A stretch of DNA of 64,000 nucleotides from Sarcodiotheca gaudichaudii (GCA_032355985.1 JAUKVZ010000001.1:682001-746000); one strand, 5' to 3'; positions 25,134 to 34,656 are shown, counted from the stretch's first letter. Numbers and translations are program-made. The notes: a model not told the origin generated them from the sequence alone.

Positions 25134-27002
25134 TCAGGCCCCGGCGGTCGCCTTGTCCTTCGACACCCGCTCGGAGCGGCGCCGGGCGCCCTCATCGAGA
25201 ATTCGCTTGCGAAGCCGCACGGCGCCGGGCGTGAGCTCGACCAGTTCGTCGTGCTCGATGTACTCCAGCGCCGCTTCCAGCGTGACCGTCCGGGCCGCTT
25301 TCAGCGTCACCGTCGCCTCCTTCGTCGAGGAGCGGATGTTCGTCAGCTTCTTCTGGCGGACGATGTTCACCGGCAGGTCGTTGTCGCGGCTGTGCTCGCC
25401 GATGACCTGCCCCGCATACACCTTGTCGCCCGGCTTGACGAAGAGAATCCCGCGATCGGCCAGCGTCTCCACGGCATGGGCCGTCACCTGTCCCGCCTCC
25501 GTCGCGATCAGCACGCCGGCGGCGCGTCGAAGCGGCCCGCCATCCATCGGCTCGTAGCGCTCGAAAACATGATGCAGAATGGCCTCGCCCTGCGTCGCCG
25601 AGAGCAGCTGCGTGCGAAGCCCGATGAGCCCCTGCGAAGGGCCGGTGAACTCCAGGCGGCGGGTGTCGCCGTGGGCGTCCATGTGCTGCAGCTCGCCCCG
25701 GCGCATGCTCACAAGATTCATCACGGCGCCGGTGCACCAGTCAGGGCAGTCGACGACGATCCGCTCGTAGGGCTCGCAAACGACGCCGTCGATCTCCTTC
25801 GTGATGACACGCGGCTTGCCGATCGAAAGCTCGAATCCCTCGCGGCGCATGTTTTCCAGCAAGATGCCCAGATGCAAAGTGCCGCGGCCGGAGACGACGA
25901 ACTCCTCACCCGACTCGCCCTGCTCGACGCGCAGCGCGACATCGCGCTCCAGTTCCTTTTCGAGCCTGGCTCGGATCTGGCGGCTCGTGACGAACTGCCC
26001 TTCCTTGCCGGCGAATGGTGAGTCATTGACACGGAAGACCATGCTGATGGTCGGCTCGTCGATCGCGACGCTGGGAAGCGCAATGGGGTTCTCCCGGCTC
26101 GCGACGGTGTCGCCGATGTCGATGCCCTCAACGCCGATCAGAGCGCACAAATCGCCCGCTTCGACTTCCTTCGCATCCTCGCGGCCAAGCCCGCTGAATC
26201 GCTGCAGGCCGGAGATCTGAGCGTTGACTTTCGTGCCGTCGCGCTTGACCAGCGTCACCGGCGCGCCTTGACGGACCGTGCCTTCAAAGACGCGCCCGAT
26301 GCCGATGCGTCCGACGTAGTCATTGGAATCCAGCGTCGTCACCAGCATCTGCAGCGGCGCTTTCGGATCGCCCTTCGCTTCAGGCACGCCGCTGATGATC
26401 GCCTCAAATACAGGACGAAGATCCGTACCGACTTCGCCCGCATGCTCAGCCGCCCAGCCATCGCGCGCCGAGGCGAAGACGCTCAGGAAGTCCAGCGCAT
26501 CATCATCGGCGCCGAGTTCGATGAGCAGATCAAAGACCTCATTGACGACTTCATCTGATCGAGCGTTCTCGCGATCACATTTGTTGACGACAACGATCGG
26601 CTTGAGCTTCGCTTCCAGCGCCTTGGTCAGCACAAATCTCGTCTGCGGCATCGGGCCTTCATAGGCATCGACGATCAGCAGGCAGCCATCCGCCATGCGA
26701 AGCACGCGCTCGACCTCGCCGCCGAAATCGGCGTGGCCCGGCGTATCAACGATATTGATGCGGAATGTTTCACCATCCGGGCGGTGATAGGTGACCGCGC
26801 AGTTCTTGGAGAGGATGGTGATGCCGCGTTCGCGCTCCAGATCGTTGGAGTCCATGATGAGCCCGTGCTGGCCGCCGGCGAGCTTTTCGAGCTCCCCTGC
26901 GCGGAACATGCCGGACTGCATGAGCAGCTTGTCGACCAGGGTGGTCTTGCCATGATCGACGTGCGCGATGATCGCGACGTTGCGAAGATTCTGAGCGGAC
27001 AT
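25134..27002 (-). CDS. typA: Ribosome-associated GTPase BipA/TypA
   Basis: The 622-residue translational GTPase has a G1 loop AHVDHGKTT (residues 13-21), G2 RGITI, G3 DTPGHADFG and G4 NKCD, then EF-G-like domains and the BipA-specific C-terminal region. It associates with 70S ribosomes and assists in assembly or adaptation to cold and stress. The start at 27002 ([15 protein letters not shown]) follows AAGGA; an in-frame ATG at 27074 gives a non-family extension. typA leads a short minus-strand array with proS and purE. Length is close to the usual 600-620. Confidence 0.96.
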   Translation of the reverse strand: MSAQNLRNVAIIAHVDHGKTTLVDKLLMQSGMFRAGELEKLAGGQHGLIMDSNDLERERGITILSKNCAVTYHRPDGETFRINIVDTPGHADFGGEVERVLRMADGCLLIVDAYEGPMPQTRFVLTKALEAKLKPIVVVNKCDRENARSDEVVNEVFDLLIELGADDDALDFLSVFASARDGWAAEHAGEVGTDLRPVFEAIISGVPEAKGDPKAPLQMLVTTLDSNDYVGRIGIGRVFEGTVRQGAPVTLVKRDGTKVNAQISGLQRFSGLGREDAKEVEAGDLCALIGVEGIDIGDTVASRENPIALPSVAIDEPTISMVFRVNDSPFAGKEGQFVTSRQIRARLEKELERDVALRVEQGESGEEFVVSGRGTLHLGILLENMRREGFELSIGKPRVITKEIDGVVCEPYERIVVDCPDWCTGAVMNLVSMRRGELQHMDAHGDTRRLEFTGPSQGLIGLRTQLLSATQGEAILHHVFERYEPMDGGPLRRAAGVLIATEAGQVTAHAVETLADRGILFVKPGDKVYAGQVIGEHSRDNDLPVNIVRQKKLTNIRSSTKEATVTLKAARTVTLEAALEYIEHDELVELTPGAVRLRKRILDEGARRRSERVSKDKATAGA

Positions 27003-27213
27003 AATGAATGGGATCCTTGGCCCTCGGCCGTGAGGGGCGAGGATCATAGCCCCGATGCCGCCCGCGTATCGCAAAAAGGACTCCGGACCCGCAGGGATAT
27101 CGAGTTCAGACTTCCTCTCGCCGATAGGCCTGCTATAGATAGTCCCCCGCTTGTGGGCCTCGGATCGTCAGAGGCGGCCGGCGGAGCATCAGTGATCGGC
27201 AGGAGCGGTGAGC

Positions 27214-28992
27214 ATGGTCGAAGAGGCAGGTCCACAGTACGACGTCATCATCATCGGCGGAGGCCCCGGCGGGTCCACGACGGGCGCCCTGCTGAAGAAG
27301 TATGGCAAGGATCTGCGTGTCCTCATCCTCGAGAAGGAGGTCTTCCCGCGCGAGCACGTCGGGGAGAGCCAACTTCCGCCCATCAGCCGCATCCTTGAAG
27401 AAATGGGCTGCTGGGATGATGTCGAGCGAGCGGGATTCCCCATCAAGATCGGCGTGACATATACCTGGGGCCGCACGACGGATCCCTGGGATTTCGAGTT
27501 CCTTCCTCTGCAGGCCATCAAGGAAGACGAGCCGCGCCCGGCGAAGTTTGAGGGCTGGCGCCAACAGACCGCGTTTCAAGTCGAACGCGATCGCTACGAC
27601 GAGATTCTTCTCGACTGCGCCAAGGATCACGGCTGCGAAGTTCGCCAGGGCACTCGCGTCGCCAAGGTCCACACGGATGGCGATCGGGTCACAGGCGTCG
27701 AGCTTGAAGATGGCGAGATGGTGACGGCGCGCTACTACATTGATGCCTCAGGCAATGCGGCCGTCCTGCGAAAGGCCGTGGGCGTCACCATCGAAGCGCC
27801 GACGCTCCTTCGCAATGTCGCGTTCTGGGATTACTGGGACAACGAAGAATGGGCGAAGGATGTCGGCGTCGGCGCGACGCGCGTCCATATCAGAAGCCTG
27901 CCCTACGGCTGGCTCTGGTTCATTCCGCTTGGGCCCACACGCACGAGCATCGGTCTCGTCTGCCCCGCCGACTACTACAAGAAGTGCGGCAAATCGCCCG
28001 CCGAGCTCTATCACGACGCCATTCACGAAGAAAAGTGGGTCAACGCGCTCACGCAGAATGCGACGTCCGAGCAGGAAGTGCGCTCCACGACTGACTGGTC
28101 ATTCATCTGCGATCGAACATTCGGCGAGAACTGGTTCCTGGTTGGCGAAACCGTCGGCTTCGCCGACCCCATCCTCGCGGCGGGCCTGACGCTCACGCAG
28201 TCCGGCGGGCGTGAACTGGCGTACACCATCCTCGAACTCGAGCGCGGGCGATATGACCGCAGCTGGCTCGTTGATCGTTACAACGACATGCAGATCAAGC
28301 GCGTCGTCCAGCACATGCGATTCGCCGAATACTGGTACTCCGCCAACGGCGTCTTCGAGGACATCCAGGAAAACTGCACGGAGATCGCGAAGCATTCCGG
28401 CCTGAAGCTGGATCCCCAGCAGGCATTCCGTTGGCTGAGTCAGGGCGGGCTTGATCACGATGTGGCAGGACAAGCTGGCGTCGGCGGACTCGATGTCGCC
28501 GCCATCAAGCAGATCATGCTTCGATTCACCGGCGACGCCTCCAACAAGAAGCACGTCGACTGGACCGTCAATGGCAAGAACGTCTTCAAGCTCAATCTGC
28601 AGAATGCGAACAAGACAAAAATCGGCCAGTTGGTCAATGGTGAGATTCAGCAGGCCGACGCCTACGAGCGCGGCGATCGCAAGCTCGAGGTCACCGGTGT
28701 CGCCGGGCTTCTCGTCGCGGCGATGGAGCAGTCATCGGCCCTGCCCGACATCATGGGCTATCTGCAGAAGGCCTTTGATGCGCAGCTGCCGCGGGAGCAT
28801 CATCCCATCGCGCTGCAGCACGCTGTGCAGACGCTCGAATCGATGGCCAATGACTACTGGGTGCTCTGCAGCACGAAGCGCGGCGACAAGGTGCTGAACG
28901 TGCACACCCCGGTCGAGGGCCTGTTCATTCACTCACATGATGAATCGGGACCGACGGGACGCAATGTTCCGGCGGATGAAGCGAAGGCCTGA
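27214..28992 (+). CDS. FAD-dependent halogenase-like oxidoreductase
   Basis: The 592-residue flavoprotein begins with IIIGGGPGGSTTGALL (Rossmann FAD loop), followed by VGESQLPP and the WLWFIP signature that matches the WxWxIP motif of flavin halogenases, then FADPILAAGLTLTQSGG, which corresponds to the FAD-contact DP loop. Halogenases of this group chlorinate or brominate aromatic rings using FADH2 from a separate reductase; related monooxygenases keep the fold without halogenation. I could not confidently place the catalytic lysine. About 200 residues beyond the usual core form a C-terminal domain I do not recognise. ATG 27214 has AGGAG eight bases upstream. No biosynthetic cluster flanks it. 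Confidence 0.75.
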   Translation: MVEEAGPQYDVIIIGGGPGGSTTGALLKKYGKDLRVLILEKEVFPREHVGESQLPPISRILEEMGCWDDVERAGFPIKIGVTYTWGRTTDPWDFEFLPLQAIKEDEPRPAKFEGWRQQTAFQVERDRYDEILLDCAKDHGCEVRQGTRVAKVHTDGDRVTGVELEDGEMVTARYYIDASGNAAVLRKAVGVTIEAPTLLRNVAFWDYWDNEEWAKDVGVGATRVHIRSLPYGWLWFIPLGPTRTSIGLVCPADYYKKCGKSPAELYHDAIHEEKWVNALTQNATSEQEVRSTTDWSFICDRTFGENWFLVGETVGFADPILAAGLTLTQSGGRELAYTILELERGRYDRSWLVDRYNDMQIKRVVQHMRFAEYWYSANGVFEDIQENCTEIAKHSGLKLDPQQAFRWLSQGGLDHDVAGQAGVGGLDVAAIKQIMLRFTGDASNKKHVDWTVNGKNVFKLNLQNANKTKIGQLVNGEIQQADAYERGDRKLEVTGVAGLLVAAMEQSSALPDIMGYLQKAFDAQLPREHHPIALQHAVQTLESMANDYWVLCSTKRGDKVLNVHTPVEGLFIHSHDESGPTGRNVPADEAKA

Positions 28993-28997
28993 ATCAG

Positions 28998-30485
28998 TCA
29001 GTCATCAAGGATGACCATGCGAGCATCGCCCTGCGCTTCATAGGGACCGGTGCGCTCGATGCGCCACATCGCTTTCTCCACGACACCCAGGAAATCAAAG
29101 AGCCCGGCCGCCTCATCGCGCTCTTCCATCGCCTGCAGAAGCGCATTGGGACGGATAAACCCGACGCTCAGCCAGTCCGCCTGATTGCCGCGAGCCGATT
29201 CCCCGCTCGTGCTTTCCGCCAGCGCACGCACGCGTTCTTTTTCCGTGCCGCCGATGAACCACCCGCCATTGTCGGTCAGCGCCTTGGAATGGCGATACGT
29301 CCACGCCAGGCCGAAACCATCGCCGCCGATGAATGAGAAACGTCGCCCATCAGGCTCCGTGAGTCGCTGATAACGCATGGCTTCGTATTCTTCGCCGCCG
29401 TAGTCATATTCCCAGGCGCCGACATTCAGCAGCGTGCTGAACTTGAGCAGTTGATCGCTGGCGAACTCATCGCCGATGATCGCCATGCTTTCGAGATCCC
29501 TGGCTTCCCAGCCAAGCGTGATGGCGACGCCGCCCCCTTCAGAGCGTGACAACTGCAACAGATAACGATCACCGAGCACACCATCATCGCGCGCATCGGT
29601 GATGAACGTTCGCATCAGCGGCGGCACAAGCGTTCGCCACTCCATGTCCGCAAACGCCTTCTCCGGAATGCGCTCCGTGATGCACACCAGCGCATCCGAT
29701 CCGATGTCGCCGACGAACTGACTCGACCACGGGCGCGCCTCCGCCATCGGCATGTCGGTCGTCAATGCGATGTCGGCAGTCACGATGTCGCGTTTCACGC
29801 GCCCCGCCAGCGCAAACCAGCCTGAATCGGGCACGCGCAGGCCGAGTGTGAATGCCGGCTGACCCGCTTCCTTGCGAAGCGCTTCGAATGCTCGCTCGTC
29901 AGACAAGGCGCGTTCCGGCTTTCGATCGAGCCCCGCCGCCAGATCGCGAAACAGCTCCCAACTCCTGGATGATGCGATCAGGAATCGATCATCTTCCTTT
30001 GGAAACGTGATAAGAAACTTGCCATGTTCGATGCCGAAGACTGCGCGATCTTCGAGGATCTGACGCGGCGTCGCCTTCAATGTCTTGCGTACGCGTCGAG
30101 CCATCGACTTATCCGGATAGGCGATCACCGCCCACTCCGGCTGATCAGCTTCATCGAGCCCGATCGTTCCGCGGCCGACGATCATGACGCGCCGGCCGAA
30201 GATGCCGTCGAACAGACTGTCCGCATCTCCACCGATCTCCGCCGCAAACGCTGTCCAGCGCGCAAGCTCGTCAGGTCCAACCATGCTCGCGATCGACTGA
30301 GCAACCGCACGCCCGGTCGGCGTCTGCCGAATCAGGGCGGCGTCATCGACGACGAAAACGAAGTCCACCTCATCCGTGATGTATCGAAGCGCATCAAGGG
30401 CGCCATTGCCGGCGATCGCCGGCGCCGCGAAGAAGGCGCACAACGACAGCGCCAGGCCCTGAAATACGCGCAAGGACAGTCTCAT
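28998..30485 (-). CDS. Secreted hypothetical protein in sigma-factor operon
   Basis: The 495-residue protein has a signal peptide (MRLSLRVFQGLALSLCAFFAAPAIA) followed by a soluble extracytoplasmic domain of unknown fold. There are no cysteine clusters or transmembrane helices after the signal. The sequence resembles large planctomycete secreted proteins I know only as hypothetical. It is the third gene of the unit sigma factor, membrane anti-sigma factor, this gene, with seven bases between stop and start, so it is likely co-regulated and may act as the extracytoplasmic signal sensor. ATG 30485 keeps the signal peptide at the N-terminus. Confidence 0.7.
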   Translation of the reverse strand: MRLSLRVFQGLALSLCAFFAAPAIAGNGALDALRYITDEVDFVFVVDDAALIRQTPTGRAVAQSIASMVGPDELARWTAFAAEIGGDADSLFDGIFGRRVMIVGRGTIGLDEADQPEWAVIAYPDKSMARRVRKTLKATPRQILEDRAVFGIEHGKFLITFPKEDDRFLIASSRSWELFRDLAAGLDRKPERALSDERAFEALRKEAGQPAFTLGLRVPDSGWFALAGRVKRDIVTADIALTTDMPMAEARPWSSQFVGDIGSDALVCITERIPEKAFADMEWRTLVPPLMRTFITDARDDGVLGDRYLLQLSRSEGGGVAITLGWEARDLESMAIIGDEFASDQLLKFSTLLNVGAWEYDYGGEEYEAMRYQRLTEPDGRRFSFIGGDGFGLAWTYRHSKALTDNGGWFIGGTEKERVRALAESTSGESARGNQADWLSVGFIRPNALLQAMEERDEAAGLFDFLGVVEKAMWRIERTGPYEAQGDARMVILDD

Positions 30486-30492
30486 CTGACTC

Positions 30493-31308
30493 TTAGTCCT
30501 CGTCCTGAACAATCGGAGGCGGCGTCATCGACTCTGCGCAGTTGGTGATGACTGCCTGCCGCTCATCACACTCGAACTTCATCAGAATCGAGTTGAGGCG
30601 ACCCTTGTCCGAACCCGCTTCGATCACGAGCTTCCGCGGTTGCTTCATTCTCGACGCCTGCAGCACGATCGTGCCTTCAGCGAACGAGTCCTTCGTGAAG
30701 CGCACCGTGCCTTCGATGTCGAAATCCGGCGAACGCACCTTGAAATGACGCTTCATCGTTGACTGACATGCTGTCGGCGCTTCGCTGCATCCCTGCACTT
30801 CAGTGATGGCGCCGGCGAGATTCGCCACGCGATCTTCAACCTGGCGGCTGCTTGCCTGCACAACTTCAGTCAGCGGAGCAGGCTCTGGCGAAAGCGAAAA
30901 AGCGCCGGGCGAAACACGCTCGGTGATATACAAGCCGGCGAGCAGGACGAGGAAGCATGCCGCGGCGGCAAGTCGACCTGCGCTGACAAGATTGCGGAGC
31001 GGCGGAGAAATCCATCCGCGTCTGCGATCGACCTCGGACAGAATCGACTCGCTCAGATCCGGGGCCGCGACGGGCTTGCGGATCTCATCGAGCATCGACT
31101 CCGTCTTCTCAAACTCGTCGCCAAAGATCGCATCGTGTCGTACGGAGTGATTGATGAATCGCGCGCCGTTGCCATCGAGTTCGCCATCGAAATAGGCATC
31201 GATCATCGCGTCGATATCCTCGACGGATCGATCACCCAGATCGGTGCGAACATCGTTCGAACCGCCGCCCAAAAGGCGTTCACGAATTCGGCGCGCCAAA
31301 CGGATCAC
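30493..31308 (-). CDS. Probable membrane anti-sigma factor
   Basis: A 271-residue protein with a cytoplasmic N-terminal part (VEDIDAMIDAYFDGELDGNG, which is typical of zinc-less anti-sigma domains), one membrane helix (LAAAACFLVLLAGLYI, near residue 120) and a 130-residue outer domain rich in charged residues. The topology is that of anti-sigma factors that hold ECF sigma factors inactive. The gene overlaps the sigma gene by GTGA, which sets the start at GTG 31308 with GGAGGT upstream; GTG 31317 is an alternative. Strict family assignment is not certain because no CHCC zinc finger is seen. Confidence 0.72.
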   Translation of the reverse strand: MIRLARRIRERLLGGGSNDVRTDLGDRSVEDIDAMIDAYFDGELDGNGARFINHSVRHDAIFGDEFEKTESMLDEIRKPVAAPDLSESILSEVDRRRGWISPPLRNLVSAGRLAAAACFLVLLAGLYITERVSPGAFSLSPEPAPLTEVVQASSRQVEDRVANLAGAITEVQGCSEAPTACQSTMKRHFKVRSPDFDIEGTVRFTKDSFAEGTIVLQASRMKQPRKLVIEAGSDKGRLNSILMKFECDERQAVITNCAESMTPPPIVQDED

Positions 31309-31892
31309 GTCGTCCACACCTCCGACACGCGCGGCTGGTGCGTCTCGTGCTGCTCCAGAGCGCGGCGCATCTTCTGGCGACCGCGATGCAGATGACTCTT
31401 CACGGTGCCTTCCGGCATATCCATGTGCCGCGCGATCAGCGCGATGGGCCAGTCCTGCTGATGGAAGAGGAGGAGGATCTCCCGTTGCTGCGGCTTGAGC
31501 TCATTCAGCGCAAACTGAAGAGCGTCCTTGGCCCCGGCACGAACTTCCTCACCGATCGACGGTGCGCCGGGCGAATCGGAATCGCCCTGCCAGCCGCCGA
31601 CGATGTCGCTGTCGTATCGTGGCTTGTTCTTCTGGCTCGCGTTGACGTACAGACGCTTGGCGATCGTGAACAGCCAGGTCGAGAATCGATATCGAGGATC
31701 AAAGCGATCGAGATGCTGCAGCACGCGAACGAACGCGTCCTGAACGATGTCCTCCGCCATGTCGGGCTTGCCCGAGATACGCAGGAGGTAGCTGTAGAGA
31801 GACGCCTGGTGGGCTTTGATCAGCTTCCCGGCAGCTGCTTTGTCCCCCCGGACGGCCTTCTCGATCAATCTTTGCTCGGTGGATCGTGTCAT
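31305..31892 (-). CDS. ECF sigma factor (RpoE-like)
   Basis: The 195-residue protein has a region 2 core (DMAEDIVQDAFVRVLQHLDRF and FSTWLFTIAKRLYVNASQ) and a region 4 helix-turn-helix (LKPQQREILLLFHQQDWPIALIARHMDMPEGTVKSHLHRGRQKMRRAL). It lacks region 3, as in group 4 sigma factors. It directs RNA polymerase to stress- or envelope-responsive promoters and is probably held by the downstream membrane protein. ATG 31892 has GGAG six bases upstream; TTG 31904 is a longer option. I found no obvious -35/-10 pair in the 100-base divergent region, which would have to hold its own promoter. Confidence 0.92.
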   Translation of the reverse strand: MTRSTEQRLIEKAVRGDKAAAGKLIKAHQASLYSYLLRISGKPDMAEDIVQDAFVRVLQHLDRFDPRYRFSTWLFTIAKRLYVNASQKNKPRYDSDIVGGWQGDSDSPGAPSIGEEVRAGAKDALQFALNELKPQQREILLLFHQQDWPIALIARHMDMPEGTVKSHLHRGRQKMRRALEQHETHQPRVSEVWTT

Positions 31893-31993
31893 CGATTGCT
31901 CCAATCGTACACGCGCAGAGCCCTCCCGGTTGCGTCAAAATGCGGGACGTCTACGCCTCACGATCCCTGGGAAACGACGATAAGGGACCGAGA

Positions 31994-32824
31994 ATGCAGA
32001 ATTCTGAGACTCCAAAGCCTCCAACCAATGATTCGGAGACGCCAGAGCCAATTTCATCCACGGCCCTCAGCTGGGCCGCGCTCTTCTCCCACTGGATGGA
32101 ATTCGCCCGATCGTCCGTCGGGTTCCCCAAAGATGGTGACGGCGCACGATGGAAATCTTCCGTCGCCCCGGTTATCGGACTTCAGGCTACCACATTCTCC
32201 CTCGGCCAGGTCGATCGCCTCCCCCCTGCCGAGCACGCCGCTGGCCTCGATCGGGCCGAACTCCTGATCCAGGGCTACGCCAGCGATCTGGCCTCCATCT
32301 GGGGCGGTGAGCCAATGCCGGAGCAGGTGCTCGAACTGCTTCAGGACGCTCGCACAGCCCTCAAGGCGGCGACACTGCTCGGCATCGAGTGGGCCGCCCC
32401 CGAATCACCATTCGAGTCGCCTGACGTCTTAGAGGCGGCGCATCGGCTGATCGAATCCGGCTTCACCGGCGATCTCTTCGCAGCGACTCCCGGGACCATC
32501 CTCGCCGCGGGAGCGCCGGTGGCGTTTCTCACGCCGCGCAGCGATGCGGCGGCCGTGCCACTCGATGATCTGTTCAAAGGGCTGCCGCGAGCCATCAGCC
32601 TCGGGCGCCAGATCGTGCGGCAGATTGATCCCACGACCGGCGTCCCCGAACGCGATTTCCTCGTCCCGATGGCGTCGATCGATCTTCCCGCCGGCCGACC
32701 GCTTCTGACGCCGGTGATCAGCGCTGGTCGGCTGGTCGGACATGCCGACGAACAGCAGATCGAAGCATGGCGTCGATCACAGGAAGAGCTTCGCGCCTCC
32801 CCCCTGCCGCTCGTCGAATCCTGA
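31994..32824 (+). CDS. Conserved hypothetical protein
   Basis: A 276-residue soluble protein without signal peptide or membrane helix. The N-terminal 20 residues are low complexity (Pro/Ser/Thr/Glu); the rest includes an acidic helical region and a Pro/Val-rich segment (AFLTPRSDAAAVPLDDLFKGLPRAISLG). No recognisable domain or catalytic motif. ATG 31994 has AAGGG upstream and is far better than the in-frame ATG at 31886. It diverges from the sigma-factor operon and is convergent with the MBL-fold gene, four bases apart. I cannot assign a function. Confidence 0.65.
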   Translation: MQNSETPKPPTNDSETPEPISSTALSWAALFSHWMEFARSSVGFPKDGDGARWKSSVAPVIGLQATTFSLGQVDRLPPAEHAAGLDRAELLIQGYASDLASIWGGEPMPEQVLELLQDARTALKAATLLGIEWAAPESPFESPDVLEAAHRLIESGFTGDLFAATPGTILAAGAPVAFLTPRSDAAAVPLDDLFKGLPRAISLGRQIVRQIDPTTGVPERDFLVPMASIDLPAGRPLLTPVISAGRLVGHADEQQIEAWRRSQEELRASPLPLVES

Positions 32825-32828
32825 TCAG

Positions 32829-33695
32829 TCAGGAAAGCGCATCAAAGAGCGAACGACCGGTCGTCTGAACACTCCGGGCCTGCGGCGCACGAGCGTCTCC
32901 GCGCAACGCGACCCACGGCGTGGGCTCATGCTGCGACGTGACAGTCAAGGCGTACGGCGCGCCGCGATGCGCACGAGCAGCGATGGAAGGCTCGTTGCAC
33001 TCCTGCGACAAGTGCAACAGCACCACATGCTCCCGCGGCCCGATCTCCCCCACTGCCTCTACGCACTGCTGATTGGAAAGGTGTCCCGCGCCGCCCATGA
33101 TGCGCTGCTTGAGATACTCCGGCCGCGCCGAAGCCGATTGCATGTGCGGGCAGTAGTTTGATTCGATCGCCAGCAGATCGACCTCGCGCAGATGCGCGAT
33201 CATGTCGTCCGTCACGCGTCCAACATCGGTCGCGAATCCAATCGATGACTGCCCGAGATCGAATCGAAAGACCGAAACGCCCAGTTCATCGTGATCAAGC
33301 AGCTTCGTGCGCACTGTCATCTCGCCGGGCAATGTGGCGCGATCCTCCAGCGCCACGAGATGGCGGCTCTTGAATCCGCATTTGCGAGCCCTGCTTAGAT
33401 GTCTGGGATGCACATGCACCTTCGTGTGCTTCGGCAGCATGTTGCCCCACGACAGATTGCAATGATCGCGATCCAGATGTGTCAGCAGCACGCTGTGCAC
33501 GCGATCCATCGTCACGCCGATCTCGCCAAGGAGGCGGCGTGTGCGCGTCGGCGACAGTCCGACATCGATCAATGCGGCGCTGCGCAGCGCCCCCGTTCCG
33601 TACAGCAGGACGGAGCAGTTCCCCCGCGAGCCGCTGGCCAGCACGCACAACTTCGCATGAGGCTCGGTGGACGGTGCTTCTGAGTTCGACGCCAT
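32829..33695 (-). CDS. YycJ/WalJ-like metallo-beta-lactamase fold hydrolase
   Basis: A 288-residue MBL-fold protein. The N-terminal LASGSRGNCSVLL and the metal motif LLTHLDRDHC are characteristic of the YycJ/WalJ group of 5'-exonuclease-like proteins, which also have the ESN and MGGAGHLSNQQ elements seen here and the end motif LLHLSQECNEP. Family members act on DNA in the cytoplasm and in some species influence DNA repair or cell-wall regulation. ATG 33695 was chosen for the family N-terminus; an in-frame ATG at 33713 is six codons earlier. It convergently borders the upstream hypothetical gene. Confidence 0.85.
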   Translation of the reverse strand: MASNSEAPSTEPHAKLCVLASGSRGNCSVLLYGTGALRSAALIDVGLSPTRTRRLLGEIGVTMDRVHSVLLTHLDRDHCNLSWGNMLPKHTKVHVHPRHLSRARKCGFKSRHLVALEDRATLPGEMTVRTKLLDHDELGVSVFRFDLGQSSIGFATDVGRVTDDMIAHLREVDLLAIESNYCPHMQSASARPEYLKQRIMGGAGHLSNQQCVEAVGEIGPREHVVLLHLSQECNEPSIAARAHRGAPYALTVTSQHEPTPWVALRGDARAPQARSVQTTGRSLFDALS

Positions 33696-33750
33696 CAGCG
33701 GACAGTAGCACATGCTCCGGCCGATGAGCGAGCGAAGCGTTGTGGCAATT

Positions 33751-33786
33751 GAAAAACGACCGGATCGCTCTCCAGCGACCGGTCGT
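33751..33786 (-). terminator. Intrinsic terminator of the cobalamin-binding gene
   Basis: On the minus strand an interrupted long stem (outer ACGACCGG/CCGGTCGT, inner TCGCT/AGCGA, one bulged base, four-base loop) is followed by five T. It lies 54 bases after the stop at 33840 and ends the B12-type gene transcript before the MBL gene start. Confidence 0.85.
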
Positions 33787-33839
33787 TGCGTGTGCGCGCG
33801 ATGCGCGAAGTGAGTGCGTGTGTGTCGTGTTGCGGCGAC

Positions 33840-34541
33840 TCAGGCCACGCGACGGCGCTTGTGGCGGCCGACGGTGCGCTGATCCGCTGTCGCGCGGCGC
33901 TCGGGATACTCGTCCATCACCTCGACCAGCTCGCATGGCGAGGAAGCCCACAGATCCGCTCCGATTTCCTCGGCGAGGCCGTCGGCGCGATTGAAGACGC
34001 CGCCGCCGACGACGAACTGCACCGAGTCGCACGCTCCGATCTCGCGGATCGTGTCGACGAGGGCGCGAATCTCCGGCAGATCGGATGGCGCCGAGGCGAA
34101 GAGCAGCAGCACATCAGGCCGCGCCTCCTGCACGCGAGCCAGGATTTCATCATTGGCGATGCCGCCGCCGGCGAAAGCGATGCGATAGCCGTCGCCTTCG
34201 AGCAGATCGACAGCCATCTGGGCGCCGAGCTCATCGGCGTCGTTGGGGCCGCACAGGGCGAAGACGCTTCGATTGCGGCTGGGCTTGCGTTCGATGCTCA
34301 ATGTCACCTGATCGGTCAGGACGCGCAGCAGGCGCGTGCCAAGATGATGAGCCATGCTTGAGATCTGATCCGCCCGGTGGAGCGTTGTGATCTTCTCATA
34401 GGTAGGCCAGAACAGGTCGGAGATGACGTTCTCAGCAGAGGCGCCCTCCCGCATAGTCTCAGCGACGATGTCTCGCGCCACGGGCCGGTCGCCTTCGATC
34501 AGCGCTTCGAACAGACGTTCAATCAGAATCTCTTGACTCAC
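33840..34541 (-). CDS. Cobalamin-binding-fold protein lacking the ligand histidine
   Basis: A 233-residue protein with a B12-binding helical cap (residues about 1-80, including HHLGTRLL) and the Rossmann-like B12-binding domain (FALCGPNDADELGAQM to the GGGVFN turn near residue 185). Where corrinoid proteins carry DxHxxG, this one has D-A-D-E-L-G with Asp103 in the histidine position, so base-off/His-on B12 binding is unlikely in the usual way. It might bind cobalamin differently or have lost it, serving as a regulatory or partner-binding module. The C-terminus is basic (TVGRHKRRRVA). GTG 34541 with GGAG seven bases upstream was chosen over ATG 34559. Confidence 0.78.
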   Translation of the reverse strand: MSQEILIERLFEALIEGDRPVARDIVAETMREGASAENVISDLFWPTYEKITTLHRADQISSMAHHLGTRLLRVLTDQVTLSIERKPSRNRSVFALCGPNDADELGAQMAVDLLEGDGYRIAFAGGGIANDEILARVQEARPDVLLLFASAPSDLPEIRALVDTIREIGACDSVQFVVGGGVFNRADGLAEEIGADLWASSPCELVEVMDEYPERRATADQRTVGRHKRRRVA

Positions 34542-34542
34542 T

Positions 34543-34656
34543 TCAACACTCCGATGCATTCGATTGCGATCCGTCCGGCTCCGCCTGGGATCTCTTGATC
34601 TTGAAAGCGTCCACGGCCTCCGCCGACGCGTGTGACCCGATGTCAGGCGTGTTCAT
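34543..34656 (-). CDS. Possible small coupled ORF upstream of the B12-type gene
   Basis: A 37-codon frame (MNTPDIGSHASAEAVDAFKI and onward) whose TGA ends one base before the GTG start of the B12-type gene. A GGGAAG lies nine bases before its ATG. The spacing is what reinitiation coupling would produce. There is no homology I can name, and an uninformative short frame in a 230-base gap is equally possible. A 13-base direct repeat CCCGATAACACAC is in the same region (34727-34739 and 34790-34802). Confidence 0.3.
   Translation of the reverse strand: MNTPDIGSHASAEAVDAFKIKRSQAEPDGSQSNASEC

Noticed and set aside
23174-25234. Long open frame antisense to proS
   Set aside because: It is a shadow of the proS codon pattern, with no start context or family resemblance.
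27214-28992. Natural-product gene cluster around the halogenase-like gene
   Set aside because: Neighbours are typA, proS and a sigma-factor operon; no NRPS, PKS, tailoring enzyme or flavin reductase is present.
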